64,000 nucleotides of DNA from Drosophila miranda (taxonomy: Eukaryota > Arthropoda > Insecta > Diptera > Drosophilidae): positions 17,279,501 through 17,343,500 of the forward strand of contig NC_046674.1 in NCBI RefSeq assembly GCF_003369915.1, given 5' to 3'. Position numbers and translations under genes: made by a program. Positions 1 through 13,100 of this stretch are shown piece by piece (the stretch's first letter is position 1; each line of letters opens with the position of its first letter). The notes beneath the pieces were generated by a model. The model was given only the letters and a program-made list of their open reading frames with translations. It searched no databases and had not been told where the DNA came from.

Positions 1-1465
1 AATATAGAAAATATACATTTATAGAAGCACCATTGATCCATGATTAATTCTAATAATGATGGCCGCCTCTTGCATATCAAAGGAACGAACAAAATTAGTA
101 TACGGAAATCAATAGATTTCTCGTGCAGTCAGTCGTTTATGCTGTTTTTTTTTTCTTCTTTTGCGATAGCCAAAGCTTTAATTAAATCAATAAACCAACT
201 AAATAGTAAGAGAACTATCAGAAAATAGCAACAAATATTGTATCTATCCATCCATCGATCCATAGCTGAAATATCACTTTTCGATTAGGAATAAACTTAA
301 ATCAAACTAAAACACGAAAAACTCGAATTTTCAATTAAAAAAAAGAACTGAAAACGTTCTTCGGGACAAACAAAATACAAAACAATAAAACATCGAAAAC
401 TGAGAGAACAGAATAAAGGCAAAAAAAAAAGAAGCAATCTTTAAATATTAATGAACCCCAACAAAAAAATAAAAATAACCTGAAAGTGAACTTAAATTCT
501 TGGGACACGCAAGCAGATCCTCCCCGAGAGAGAGAGGATCCCAAAGAGTCAGAGACAGAGAGAGAGAGTGTTGCTCGGAGAAGTGCGAGATTTATCAAGT
601 ATACGATCCGGTGTTCCGGCTGTGACTTAGTTCAAGCTCATCTCTCCTCGGCTCTTGGCCAAATAAATTAACAAAAGCCCCGAATGTAAGCTTTGGGCAT
701 CGAATATAAGATACCCTTTCCTATGATCCCTCATGTGTATGATTTAGGCAAACCCTTTGGATCGTGTGTGCCACAGAAAACCTTGAAAACTATACCAAAA
801 AAGTAGGATCTTATTGAAGAATTCCTCTACTTTTGGATTGTATATTGCAGATTGGGAGAGATATGCTGCTTCTTTGAGTCCATTTGTATCAAATTTGGTC
901 TTATAGTGGAAATATCTTTAGAGACGAATAACTTTATGCCCAAAAAGACTTGTTTCTCTCGGCATTAGAGATCTGCGGCCAACAGTTTGGTCTAAGCAAA
1001 TGTTTAGGCAGTAGAACTGCTCTTCAAAGGTCTGTAGACCTTTATTTCGGATTCCCTAAGTAGCTCTGAATCGGAAGCAGGACATGGAGAAGGTCTGGAG
1101 AAGACCTGCAGTAAGAGTCCCCATAGAAGCCAAGCGTTGATCTATCTATTATAAGTACCTACTCTACCGAGGGATATGTACCCAAAGATATGCTAGAGAT
1201 GCCTCTAGAGACTCAGATATTGATCCCATCATCTCAATCATAACACCCTCTTTACAGTGTATACAAATCATATGTTTAAAACCCGTTTCACTCACACACT
1301 CACGCACTTTAAGCCACAAACGCCAGCTCTGGCTCTGCCTCTGGAGTCGCGCTGCTGCTTTCAAGTACACTTTTTTGAGCGCGTCTTGAAATTCGATTTC
1401 AGTCTGTCTTTATTTTTTTATTTGTGTTTGGTTTTTTTTTTTGCTTCGTTTTGCGTCTGCCTCTT
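1..1465. other. Intergenic DNA, no gene seen
   Basis: No open frame here shows coding character. The stretch has A-rich tracts (for example around 420-480), GA-rich stretches near 525-570 and T-rich tracts near 1410-1445. It is the 5' flank of the cuticle-type gene whose core promoter is proposed at 1470-1501, so it may hold its upstream control elements, but no specific site can be named. Confidence 0.6.
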
Positions 1466-1468
1466 GGT

Positions 1469-1524
1469 TTATATGGCTAAGACGCGATGCGTTCATCTTC
1501 AGTTCGTCCAGATCGGTCACCACG
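1469..1524 (+). promoter_or_regulatory. TATA + initiator core promoter and short non-coding first exon
   Basis: A TTATATGG box begins at 1469-1470. A TTCAGTT initiator has its A at 1501, so the TATA box sits at about -31, the spacing expected for an insect TATA/Inr promoter. A leader of about 24 nt then reaches a plausible donor (CACG/GTATGA, GT at 1525). An acceptor-like TTGCAG ends at 1866, two bases before the ATG at 1868. I infer a non-coding exon 1501-1524 spliced to 1867. TATA-type promoters are common in cuticle-protein genes. Mapping the 5' end of the transcript would decide. Confidence 0.5.
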
Positions 1525-1867
1525 GTATGAGCTCTAGTTTAGGCTCCCCAAAGTAAATAAATACTCAAACGATCCCAAGAGATCTCACAAGATCCGTGAT
1601 CATCTCACATGCAAAAAAAAAACACAAAGAATTAAACTAATTGCAAGGATAAACAAAAAAATAAGGAAAAAATAAAAAAAAAAAACTGTCTAGTGTGAAA
1701 TCTGTGTTCAATAATGTAATAAATATTTCTTCCTTTTTTTTCAAGATTGGAAATTGGATAACTCAAGTTTATTCCATTTGTAAAATTTATAAAATACCTA
1801 AATAAATATTTACTGGAGCGTTGCGTTGTGTCAAATAAAAAAAAACCCGTAAAAAATTCGTTGCAGA

Positions 1868-4800
1868 ATGGCGCGTGCAGTTTGTTGCATGGTGAGTTTT
1901 TTTTTTTTTAATAATATTTTTTTTTATGTGTATGAAATATATTTTTAAAAATCTTTCAAAAGTTTTGGGTGTGTAAATGAAGGATATTTGGATATTCAAA
2001 GACATGACTATATATATATTTGTTTAATTAAAGAATTTTGGAAATTTCTAGAAAATTTTATCATTTTTATTTAAAAAAAAAAAGAAATTATAGTTTAAAT
2101 TTTTTTTTTTGTGGATTTTTAGTAATTTTTCCATCCACATATATTTCAAAACAGTTACAAAAATTATATCTTTGCTTACCTCTTTTTTTTAATAATCATT
2201 GAACTCCATTCCGTCTGTCCTCAACACTTGGCAATCGCTAAAATTAATAACAAACAAGAAAACCAAATAAATAGAGGGAAAAAAATGCGTCTGACTCGAA
2301 TATTTGATTGCAAACAAACAAAAAGGCATACTATGCATGGCAACACCTGCCAGCAGTAGAGTTTTGAAGGCTTCGAGAGCACATCAGAATGCAGCAAAAT
2401 GCGGCATAGTATTTGTAGAGCTCAATAGCTCACAAACGAATGATTCCGATTTCGATTCCCATTCCAGAAACGATGTCATTTGCTTGTATTACAAATTTAT
2501 GAGCAGACAGACAACAAGTCCGGGTCAAATTTTGTTACTATTTTCGGTTTATTTGCACAAGTACGGAGTATTTGCTTGAATGCAACTTAGTGGAAGGGAA
2601 ATGAATGGTTGTAGTACGAGTACGAGCGAGTAGGGGGGTAAATGAATGGCTTGTACGAATAGGAATAGCGTTATAGCAATGGCACTCATCGGGCCCGGCA
2701 TTTTACTAGGCAAACAAGAGACGAATACCGGCAATTTCGTAAGCGTTTCTCGATGAGTAGCCCTACTATTTGTTTTAGCCGCAACGCAAAACGTCTTGCC
2801 CATGTTTTTACCCAGTTTTTGTCATTGAAATCCAATCGATATTCGTAATTTGTTGAGCTTTTTGCATAGTAGGAGATGCGTCAATGGCCAAAAATGCGGC
2901 GACACAGCACAAAAAAAAACAAGAAACCAAACAAAAGCGAATTTCTGGTCGAAAGTGAGAGATAAATTTGTATTAAATGATATTATCGGAAGGTATGCAA
3001 ATGATTTTGAATCATTTGTTACTTTGGGGTTTGGTGATTGGGGTGTTTATTCCAAGCCTTAGTTCCGTTTGAGAAAGTCATGATATTTAAAGTCAAGGAC
3101 TTGCTTCATTAACAACCAACAAATAAAAACTATCCGAAAAGAGTGTTAATTTGTATAAGACCCCAGAAAATTCTTAGATAATACCCAACCAAAACATGTT
3201 AATTGTCCCAAAAGATACAGATACCCCAAAATGTATATATAAAGTGTCATAATGATGCCGCGATACCATCTCCATTTCGCACTAGAAACCAAATTGTTTT
3301 TGGCTTTGGGTTTGTGTCACCTGCCAAAAGGCGACCGCTAATGCCTGTCCCTCTCGCTCTCTCTGTTTCTGGGGTCCCTTGACCCCTTCTTTGGGCTTGG
3401 GGGTTAAGCTGGTGGCTCACAGAATTTATCACGACAGCATGCGGCTTATTTCTGTCAGACACGTACGAAAAAAAAAATGTGGTAGGAGTAAAAGATTGTT
3501 TATGCCCTGCGGCAACAAGCGTTGACAGGGCCCATCGTCTCGTTTTGGCCGAGAATTCTGGGATTTCTTTAGCACACGCACTCCCCCTCCAGAGCTGATG
3601 TTTGTTTGTGGAATTTTAAAGAGTGCGCGGAATTTTCATCTGCAATTTGAGAGGCAGAGATTTAATCCGATGGGACACAGTAGTAGGCAAGAAGTTGAGT
3701 TCGAGTCATAAAATGTACTCATGAGTGGAGTGTCTGGCATTCATAAACAGTTTGAAACAAATAAGGGGGATTTTTTCGGTTGTAAAAGAGAGTGTTGGGA
3801 GTATTAAACATGTGGGACATTGCATGGATTAAGTTTACAGTTAGCGGAAGACCAAATAGAAGATTGAAGAACATAAAGAACCCAGGGGTATGAAACTTGG
3901 TAGATTGTTGGAGAGCCCAACGGGAGAGCTATTTCCAAAGTTTCCGTTGAAGAGCTGGACAAACCTTCAAACTTATATTCTTGAACCCTTTACGTAAGAG
4001 TTCATGGAACTCCAAGCCACGTCCCATTCACTTTTATTGCCCATCCATTCTAGGCATTCTTTCTGCCAACTCTCCATCTCCATGGGTTTTTTTTTTGCCC
4101 AACTTTCGATATTTAAAGACACCAAACAGATTGTGGTTTGTCTGGCTCTAATTTATGAATCTCTTGGCTGATTTAAATATCAAAATCTATAGATATTTAG
4201 ATATATAGAGAGTGTAGTGTGTGTGTGCGTGTATCTTTAATGAATAATCTAGAAATGCAAATGAGTTTTTTGGTGATTGCCAGACAGCGATTAGCAGAGA
4301 CAAAGACTGTTGTGGGCAGAGGAGGAAGTCTTCGTTCGGTCTTTGGCTTGAACGAAATATGTTATGCGAATGTGCCCACAAAATGCCAAAAGTTGAAAGT
4401 AAAAGTTTTTTTTCTTCTTTTCGATTTAAAATTAATATGATGTCACTCCCGAAAGAGATGTACCTATGAATACGGTATTTATTTTTTAATGATTCCCATA
4501 AATCTGCCCCGATTTGGAAAGGGGAAGGAAGTACACTCATATACAAATGTACATTCCCATCATTGTTTGAGAGGGATCTGTCTGAGGAATGAACTCCATT
4601 AGCTTTTGGCTCTGCTCTGGTAGAATACTTCTAGACGCTGCTGCTAATTAAAGCCACATCAGGTTCGACCTGTTTCCCAATCGAATTTTATCGATCGATT
4701 CAGATCTCTGGTGGGTTACACAAAGTTTGCCAAGTTCTAATAATTCTTTTGTTGTCTCTGATGATATTTGTTGCCGGGTAACAGGCTTGGGCGTTCATTA

Positions 4801-7800
4801 AAAATGTTTGTTTGACATTTTTTTTTTTATGCCTGGTTTATGGAAATATTTGATTTCACAAACACGAAAGAAATTTCACAATTTCATGCAGTCGCAGCCC
4901 AGCCCCGAACAATCGAACGAACGAAACTGCATCCCAAAAACTTGTGTCATCGATTAAGGTCAGAGATTCCCCTCGCGTCGCATAATCGGTTGCATTTTTT
5001 TTTTATGGTAGTTTATTAAACATATTTTTCTCGCTGTTCAATGCAATGGGCCCATGCCAGACTGACCTTGAATACCAGAGAGTTTCGCCTCTAAAAACCG
5101 CCAAAGGGCAAAAAGCAGTCAAGAGTCTGGAGATGGAGATGTCTTAACCGGTTTCTGTGTTTTTGGAGCCCCCGGAATGATCATCATGAAAATGTTGTAG
5201 CTGAAATCATGTTAACAGAAAAACCAACATCTCTGGTGCGTGCAAATAAGTCGATTAATAAATTTTCAAGTTATGCAAAGCAACAAATGGCAAGAAAACT
5301 TGGCAAAAGATTCATTGGCTCATTGTAGAACGCTTGAAGCATGCACCATGCGGCATGCGTTCGTTCTCAAGGCGTAGAGTTCTGTGGCTTTTTGGGTCAT
5401 GCCGCCACAGAGGAGCCACTTGTCTTGGAATGATCTATGTGAGCAACGCCTCGGACCTGACGGGCCACTTGATTTACTGCATTTGCGGCTCAAACCGAAG
5501 CCCAGACTGAAACTCAACTTAAAAGTAATACTCTCTTACCGACACTTCTTTTGTGTCTCTGTGGCCCACATTTTTCTGGCCTGGCGTTTGGTTTCTTAAT
5601 TGATTGAAAATTGATTAGAGGCTTGGCAGCAGCCAGCCACAGCCCCCATTCACTCCATTGAAGCGTAGACAAATTATTTATAACAAATGGGTGTTTCAGT
5701 CTGCGGCCAAACCCAAAAAGAGGGATGCAAAACAGCAATATGCCATAGATCAGGGTGAAGTTTGAGTGTTACCTTGGAAGGAGCTAGGGGTCTGGAGGGC
5801 AGTTTTTCTTACTTTCTCCTTCGGAAATACCTAAAGAACTCATTGGCCCTACTTTAAAGACCTTTTAGGGGAACATATTCCAGCAATTTCTGATCAATTT
5901 TGTGTGGAATATATAGCCCTACTATACCTTCAGTGCCTCCCAAAATCCCCACCACGTGCAATCAATCATTTTGCCAACCCAGCCTGAACCGACTTTTAAG
6001 CCCCAAAGTCCCAAACTTTCAACACGTTAGTTCTCCAGACAAACTTTCGGGGGGGGCCTGCTAAAAAATCAATAATCACATGAAAATTATGGAAAACTTT
6101 TGTAATACACAATCCCTCCCTGAGACACTTACTCAATGAATCATTGAACTCTTTGACGAGGCTTGAACTTTATTTATTATGAAAAATGTGATGGGCCCTC
6201 CCTCCAGAGGCCCTCCCCTGCCGTATCAGTGGCTGGAAACGACCTCCGTTGTCAGCAGCTGTTGAATATTATGGCATTATAAATTATAGTCTTTTTATAG
6301 ATATTTTTCATGGAGATATGGGAGCAGTCGATTTGGCAACAATTTAAACTTGAAGATATGCCAATCAAAAGACAGTTAACCGTACGCACCAATCCGCTGC
6401 GATGCCACCAATTTGCATTAATGAGATTTCATATTTCGATGCCGTTTTCGATGGTCAAATAAATTTGTTTTTTATGAGAAATTTATTTGGTTTTGTTTGT
6501 GTCTTTGGTTTCCTTCACATAGTTTGGTTTTCATTTTATTTGCCCCCACAATAGCGAAAACGAAAAACAGAAATTATTGACCTTATCCGCAAAAGCTATA
6601 GCGGGTGTTAACCATTGTTATCCAATATAATTAATATAGACATCTCTCTTTAACCTTAAGACAAAACCCTCAGATATGGGCAGATCAACGAAGTTTAAAT
6701 GCCCTAAATTGTGGTGGATTATAAAACCCTCTGAAGAAATTCCTTCTACTTGTAACGTTTCTACAGTAAATGTTTCTCTGCCTCTCAAGCACAAAAGAAG
6801 AAAAAAACAACAACACATTTGCAGCCCAGTGCTCGTTTCTGCTCGTCTTTTGAGCAATGCACCTTTTTTTCGTCTCCTTTTCAATGCTGATTTTCGTGGA
6901 CTCCGCTCAGAGATAAGCTCGGTCTCCCACTCTCTCTTTCTAGCGCACACCCACTCCAACAGCGAGTGGCAGACGGTTTTTGTGTTGTTGGGAGACACGT
7001 TCATTCGTGTTCGAATGCAAGCGCCAAATATTACAAATGCGATGATGTACGAGATTGTGTTTTTGTTTCGCATGGGGAAGAAACACACAAACACGCACGA
7101 AGAGATGGAGGCACATAATTAGAGGCTGATTGAAGAGGAGGCTCTCAATCTCAGTCTCAATCTATCAAAGATCATAAACCAATCGAACTATTATTGTATT
7201 TAGCATAATGTGAAGGTCTTTTCCTTCTACAATATTTAGGAAATATGACTGCCTTTTATGAATTCTAATAAAATAACTCGTTTCTGATAAGGAAATGGCC
7301 ACAAATCCGGAACTGTGGAATGAATTAAATTAACTCAATGGAGAATGGAGAATCGATGCTAATCCAAGAACTATCAAAACTCCCAACTAAACGCAGCATA
7401 ACCCTAGTTACTAATGTGGCATAGATTCAATGATTATTCGACTGATTAGTGCGACTGCCACTCTAAAATGTCGACAAGTGCATTAAGAACTCGGCTAATT
7501 GTCCATTAAAGTGTCTGTCAGTGGGAGCCAAGTTTCAAGTTTCTTCTTGAACGTTCAGTCAGTCGGCAGAGTGGCTGACATTTTTCGCAGCGACTGTGAC
7601 AAATCGAAGGAAATTAGCATATTTAAAATCAAGTTCCAGTTCTAGTCTTAAGCCAAAAAACCGTCCGTCAAAACGTTTTTTTGACGAGTGAAGCCACAAG
7701 CTGCGAGGAATGTTGTGCTTTGATTATTTTATGCCTTTGACATTTTGGGGCATTTTTTGTATTTTTTTTTTTTTTTTTTTGGGAACGAATCGAACCGGAT

Positions 7801-10103
7801 CTAAATGGGGCTGCTGCGGGGATGGTACGAGACAGTAAAAACGAGCTCAAAACTTCCCAAACTTTTGTTGTTGTTGCCTGTTTGAGTCATCCAAAAAAAA
7901 CCGAACCAAAGCCGTAGTTAAGACATACATTTTAAAGAGTTTGTGGGCGTGCCTTGAATGTGACAAATCTTTTCAACAGCTGTTTCCATTAATCATTTTC
8001 TTTTGTGGCTTTTCCAGGTCGTCGCTTGCATCTTCTTGGTGCAATGCGTTTACTCTGCCAAATTCGATGCAGAGAATCGTCGCCTTATACTCGATATAAA
8101 CGATCAAAAGACAACGAATCAACAATATTATTCCTCTAACTTTGACACAAGTAAGTGACGAACACGTTTCCCCTTCCCTTTACCATTGCGCCGCTGTCTA
8201 TAACGTTGTAATAAGCTGCTTATAAAACCATTCCAAAGACCACATTCATTAAAAAAAAAAAAAAAAACATTAATTTATGTAAAATATTTTCGTAGAACCT
8301 CCTTGTATTTGTATCTATCCTATAAAAAAAAAACCCCACTATCCACCCATTCCATGCAGTTTAGTTAGTGTTTTTTTCATAGATAAAACCAATTTGTTAA
8401 TGTAGTTGTTAGTACTAGTAGTACCTTAGTCTTAAGTATTTGTATACCCCCTACCCCACCCCACCAACCTACCTCTACCACTGCCCTCGTTCTTCATTAG
8501 AATGTCCTTTGTAGTATGTTCTTTTGTAGCAGCTTTACTAAAAATTTCACCCCAGTAGAAATCGTAGATTCAAATTGTAAATATATATATATATATACGC
8601 TCAATCAAATCAATCAATCAATCAAACAATCAAACAACCATCTATCTATATCTCTCTCTCCTCCTCTTTCTCTCTCTTTGTCTATATGTCTCTTTTCCTT
8701 CTCTATGCTACTATCTCTCTCTCTCTCTCTCTTTTACATACCTTTTCTTGTATGAAAAACATGAAATTTTAAATGAAAAAAAGCTTTGCATACTCATATC
8801 CTCCTCTCACAACAAAAAAAAGAAACCCAACCAAAAAAAAACTAGTTAAAAAAAAGTTTTTACAACAAAAAACTTCAACAAACAACAACAACAACAGCAC
8901 ACAAAAACACCAACATTTTCTATATACTATAATACTACCTATATACAAATAAATATCTCATATATGGCTAGGATTATTCCAAAGGCAATATAATAATAAA
9001 ATGTAACGAAGGACACCAAAAATGTTGCATGGCAGCACTCTCTCGCTTGCTCAAATCTGAGAGCCAAAAAGAGCAAAGAGAGCCCTTTTGCTTGGAGACT
9101 CTCGTGCCTTTCCTTCGGCATCGTATTATTAAAATGCCTTTGGATAAACGAAACCTTTGCAGTTACCAGCGCCTTTTACGAAAGATTTCTAGGTTCAGAA
9201 GAGAGTTTAGGTAACAGATATCTGATAGCCAGGTCGATAGAGATTCTTAGGGATATCTATGCAAAATTTTACAGGTTTTACAGGGTCACATACCAAATTC
9301 TCACAAACACAAACCACAAACCCAAAGTTATACCTCTAAAAACATTACTCTTTCAACAACAACAACAACAAAAAACAAACAAATAAACACCCACCCACAA
9401 ATTCGTAAACGATCGAAAAACTAGACGCCTATCGTTATGGCTATGATGTGGGAAAGACAGGGAACTTCCATCACGAGACCCGTGGACCCGATGGCGTCAC
9501 CTATGGCTGCTACGGCCTGATCGATCCCTACCATCTGCTCCGAGCCACACACTATGTGGCCGATGCCCATGGCTATAGGACAGTAGAGCCGGAGAAGCCC
9601 GTCGAGACCTTCCCCCCACATCTGTACAATGAGACGGATGGTGGTCCCTCGGCGCCAGGAATTCTGCTGCAGTGGCACGAGCTCTATTTCCCCATTGGAT
9701 GCGGCAAGTTTGCCAACGGCGCCCAGTCGGGTGTGCCCTACTTTGTGGAGAATGATGTAAGGATGCAAAGGAGGAGGAAGAGAACACTCTCTCTCCAGAT
9801 AAAATCCTCACTGATATATCGATCTTCTAGTATAAGAAAAAGGAGGGTAGCAAGGATGCCATACCCTCGTTCTCGGTGAACATTCCGGTACTGAAGGGCT
9901 CCGACCAGAAGAGTCTGCCCATCCACAAGCCAACGGGTCCGCTGGTGCCCCAGGGCACAGGGCTCTTCGGCACCGACAAGGGACACACGCATCGCGAGTA
10001 TCCTGGGGATCAGGCGCCATCCTTCCACTCTGTGAACACCCTGCTTCCGGGCAGCAACAGTGAGAACCGATCTCTGCGATCCCCTCCCGGCCACGGACTC
10101 TAG
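1868..10103 (+). CDS. Possible short RR-domain isoform ending inside a retained intron
   Basis: If the 62-nt intron 10060-10121 is not removed, exon 9831 reads on to a TAG at 10101-10103. This gives a protein of 253 residues (exons 1868-1891, 8018-8150, 9425-9756, 9831-10103) with signal peptide and RR domain but no collagen-like region. The intron donor (AACA/GTGAGA) is only a fair match, so retention is plausible. A third route, 8150 spliced straight to 10122, also keeps the frame (phase 1) and would give a 1012-residue protein lacking the RR domain. All three are inferences from splice phases. Confidence 0.35.
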
Positions 10104-13100
10104 TCTTTCGTGTTCTTTTAGATGATGGCCAATACAAGCCGGATAGCAATCCTTATAACCATGTGGTTGGCTCCAACGGAGGCAACGGCGGCAATGGCGG
10201 CAGCGGCTCAGGAGGCGGCAACGGCGGCAATGGAGGATTCGGTGGCTTTGGACCCAACGGTCCTGGCGGTCCTGGCGGTCCAAACGGACCCAATGGACCC
10301 AAGGGGCCGTTTGGTCCCCCTGGACCCCCAGGACCCTTGGGCCCTGTCGGCGCGGGAGGCGGAGCCTCAGGAAAACCGGTATACAAGGATGGAGATCGCA
10401 CAGGCCTTGGATCGGGTCAATATAATGCCAATGGCGACGCTACTGGTCCCGGCAGCGGCTCCGGTTTCGGCTCTGGCGATCGCTATAGCACTGGCAATGG
10501 CAACGGCGTCGGTGCTGGCGATCGCTACAGCACGGGCAGTGGTGCTGGAGTCGGTGCTGGCAGTGGCTATCGTCCTGGCGATGAGGGTACCTACACGAGC
10601 ACCTACACGCACACCGATACCGGTTTTCCTGGGGCCATTGGATACGTATCAGGTTAGCCCTCCACCAACAACAAATCCCCCATCCCCCCCTCCCTACCCT
10701 GGAGATCAAAATTTGAACGATCTGTGGAGGATATAGCGAGGGGTCTTCTACTCACAACTGATATCTTCAAGGGCAAAACGATACCCGAAATGTTCGTTCA
10801 AATTTTGCTTCCTTCCAGGCTTTTCTCGTAGTTCTTTAAGCGATTCCCTTAACTTATGTTTATGTCTCTTTTTAGATGATAATTCTATTTAAATTTTAAA
10901 CTATTTTAAGTTTACTTTCGTTTACTTTCAGCCAAAGATCAGCAATATATAAATATTCTTATTAATTTTCCTTGATTTTTTTTTTCTTGCAAATATTCAA
11001 TATTCAGAAAGCACCCAACCACACACTATATACTATATGTTTAGGCGATATAGGGCACGATTTTTTTTTTAGAGCACCTCTCTCTCTCTCTTTCAAATGA
11101 GCGCACAAATTCCACAAAAATCCTTTCTATATATTTTATATGCACCCAAAAAAAAAAAAGTTGAACACGAAATGAAAAACACAGACACACAGATATATGT
11201 GTGTATATTTATATCAATCATGCTTGCACCGATACACACACACATTCAGACCACACACCTACACACACACACACACACACATACACTCTCATATATTGTA
11301 CAAATAATGCACCTGGAAAAAAGAAAAAAAAAATGAAACGCTTGAGCAATGGAACACTAATGGAAAATTAACCCAAAGAACTCCTTTAATTCCTTAACCT
11401 CACTTATAATCGATATATTATCGATACCCATTGATCGATCGATTTCTGGTCTAACACCCCCATACGCTATATAGATGTTGTTACTAACCAACCATTATCC
11501 TTGTTTAATTTTTGTTTGCCGTTTTTGTTGTTATGATTTTTCTTGTGGTGTCGGTAGTCCCCTCCTCTTTTTTATACTTTTTTTTGTAGCACTTTTTTGT
11601 ATCGTAATTTAGTTTCTGATTACTGTAGTTAGTGATTAGTGTAGCCAGTAACTGTACTAGTAGTTAATTTGAATTGAAACAAAACTTGTATGAAATGTTT
11701 ACTAATCGAACGATTTCCACATCCCCCACGCTCTTCCTCTACAGGCAACGGTAAATATAGAGGTGAAGATGGACGTTACAAAGGTAAGCCCCCCATAGCG
11801 CCACAGATCCCTTGGAGTACCATATACTTATGCATCGTGTTTTCTTTTGGGTTAGGTATTAATGATGGCAAATATTATCACGATGATTCGGGCAAATATG
11901 TTCACGTTGAAGGCCCCACCGGTCCGCCAGCACCTCCGTATGTCCACATTGTTGGACCCGAGGGCGGCTACGGCGGCGAGGGCGGCAACGGCGGCAATGG
12001 CGACGGCGGCGGTGTAGGACCCAACGGTCCCAACGGCCCTGGAGGACCCAAGGGACCTGGAGGTAAGAAAAACGTGGAATGGAAACCACTTAAAGGATGA
12101 TTCTTAAATGTTTGATGACTTTTACCAGGCCCCAAGGGACCACCTGGCCCCAACGGCCCCAACGGACCACCCGGCCCACCTGGACCACCAGGTATGAAAA
12201 GAATTTATAGTCCTTTAGGACCAACCTCTCCCTAGGAAAGTATTTCACATTTTCTTTTTCGATTCCATAAAATCCAGGACCTCCCGGACCCAATGGACCT
12301 ACTAGACCCGGACCTAAAGGTAGGTCTCACATTTCCCTTAAACATTTTGGTTCGAAACCTTAAGGAACCCTCTTTCTAGGACCCTTTGGACCTCCCGGCC
12401 CACCCGGACCTCAGGGGCCAACCAGGCCAGGACCATATGGACCTCCCGGCCCACCCGGCCCACCCGGCCCCACTCGCCCAGGACCACCAGGGCCACCGGG
12501 TAAGCCCCGCCCCCCATCCCAGCCTCACAAAAGACAAAACTAACTTGATAATCTTCTACCCGCAAGGACCCCAACGCCCAGGACCTCCCGGCCCACCCGG
12601 ACCCGGTCGCCCTGGCCCACCCGGACCCGACCGCCCGGGACCACCCGGACCCGACCGCCCAGGACCACCGGGGCCACCACCACCAAACGGTAACCGTGTA
12701 CCGCCCACCGATCCCAGGCATTCGGACAAGGACACACCCGGATACCTGCCGCCAGATCAACCGGGTAAAATCTCGCTACCACCCCCACCATCCTACTCAC
12801 AGACCATTAAGATCGAACCACCTCCGAAGTCACCCGTAATCAATTTCAAGCCCAATTACGAACAGAATAATGATTATGTGCAAAAGAAACCATCCACAAG
12901 CACAGCCACAGCAAAGCCACCACTAACCTATATTCCTCCTTCTATCCCACAACCAAAAAAACCTCAACCACCACCACCTTCCCAACACCATGTTCCCGTT
13001 CCTGTTCCCAACGTTCCTGTACCCGTTCCGCCATTCCAAACGACAACAACGATTGTACAGCCAAAGGTCCCGGCTATCATTATTGAGAAGGATAATAAGC

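Noticed and set aside
6618-7122. Two overlapping opposite-strand frames of about 150 codons in the large intron
   Set aside because: They are shadows of each other, with no domain and no splice context.
8140-9430. CRISPR-like or regular spaced repeats
   Set aside because: Only simple microsatellites; no regular repeat-spacer structure, and the genome is animal.
10153-12800. Minus-strand Gly/Pro- and Arg-rich frames across the collagen-like exons
   Set aside because: Reverse complement of GGN-CCN repeats; the plus strand has the spliced, phase-consistent reading.
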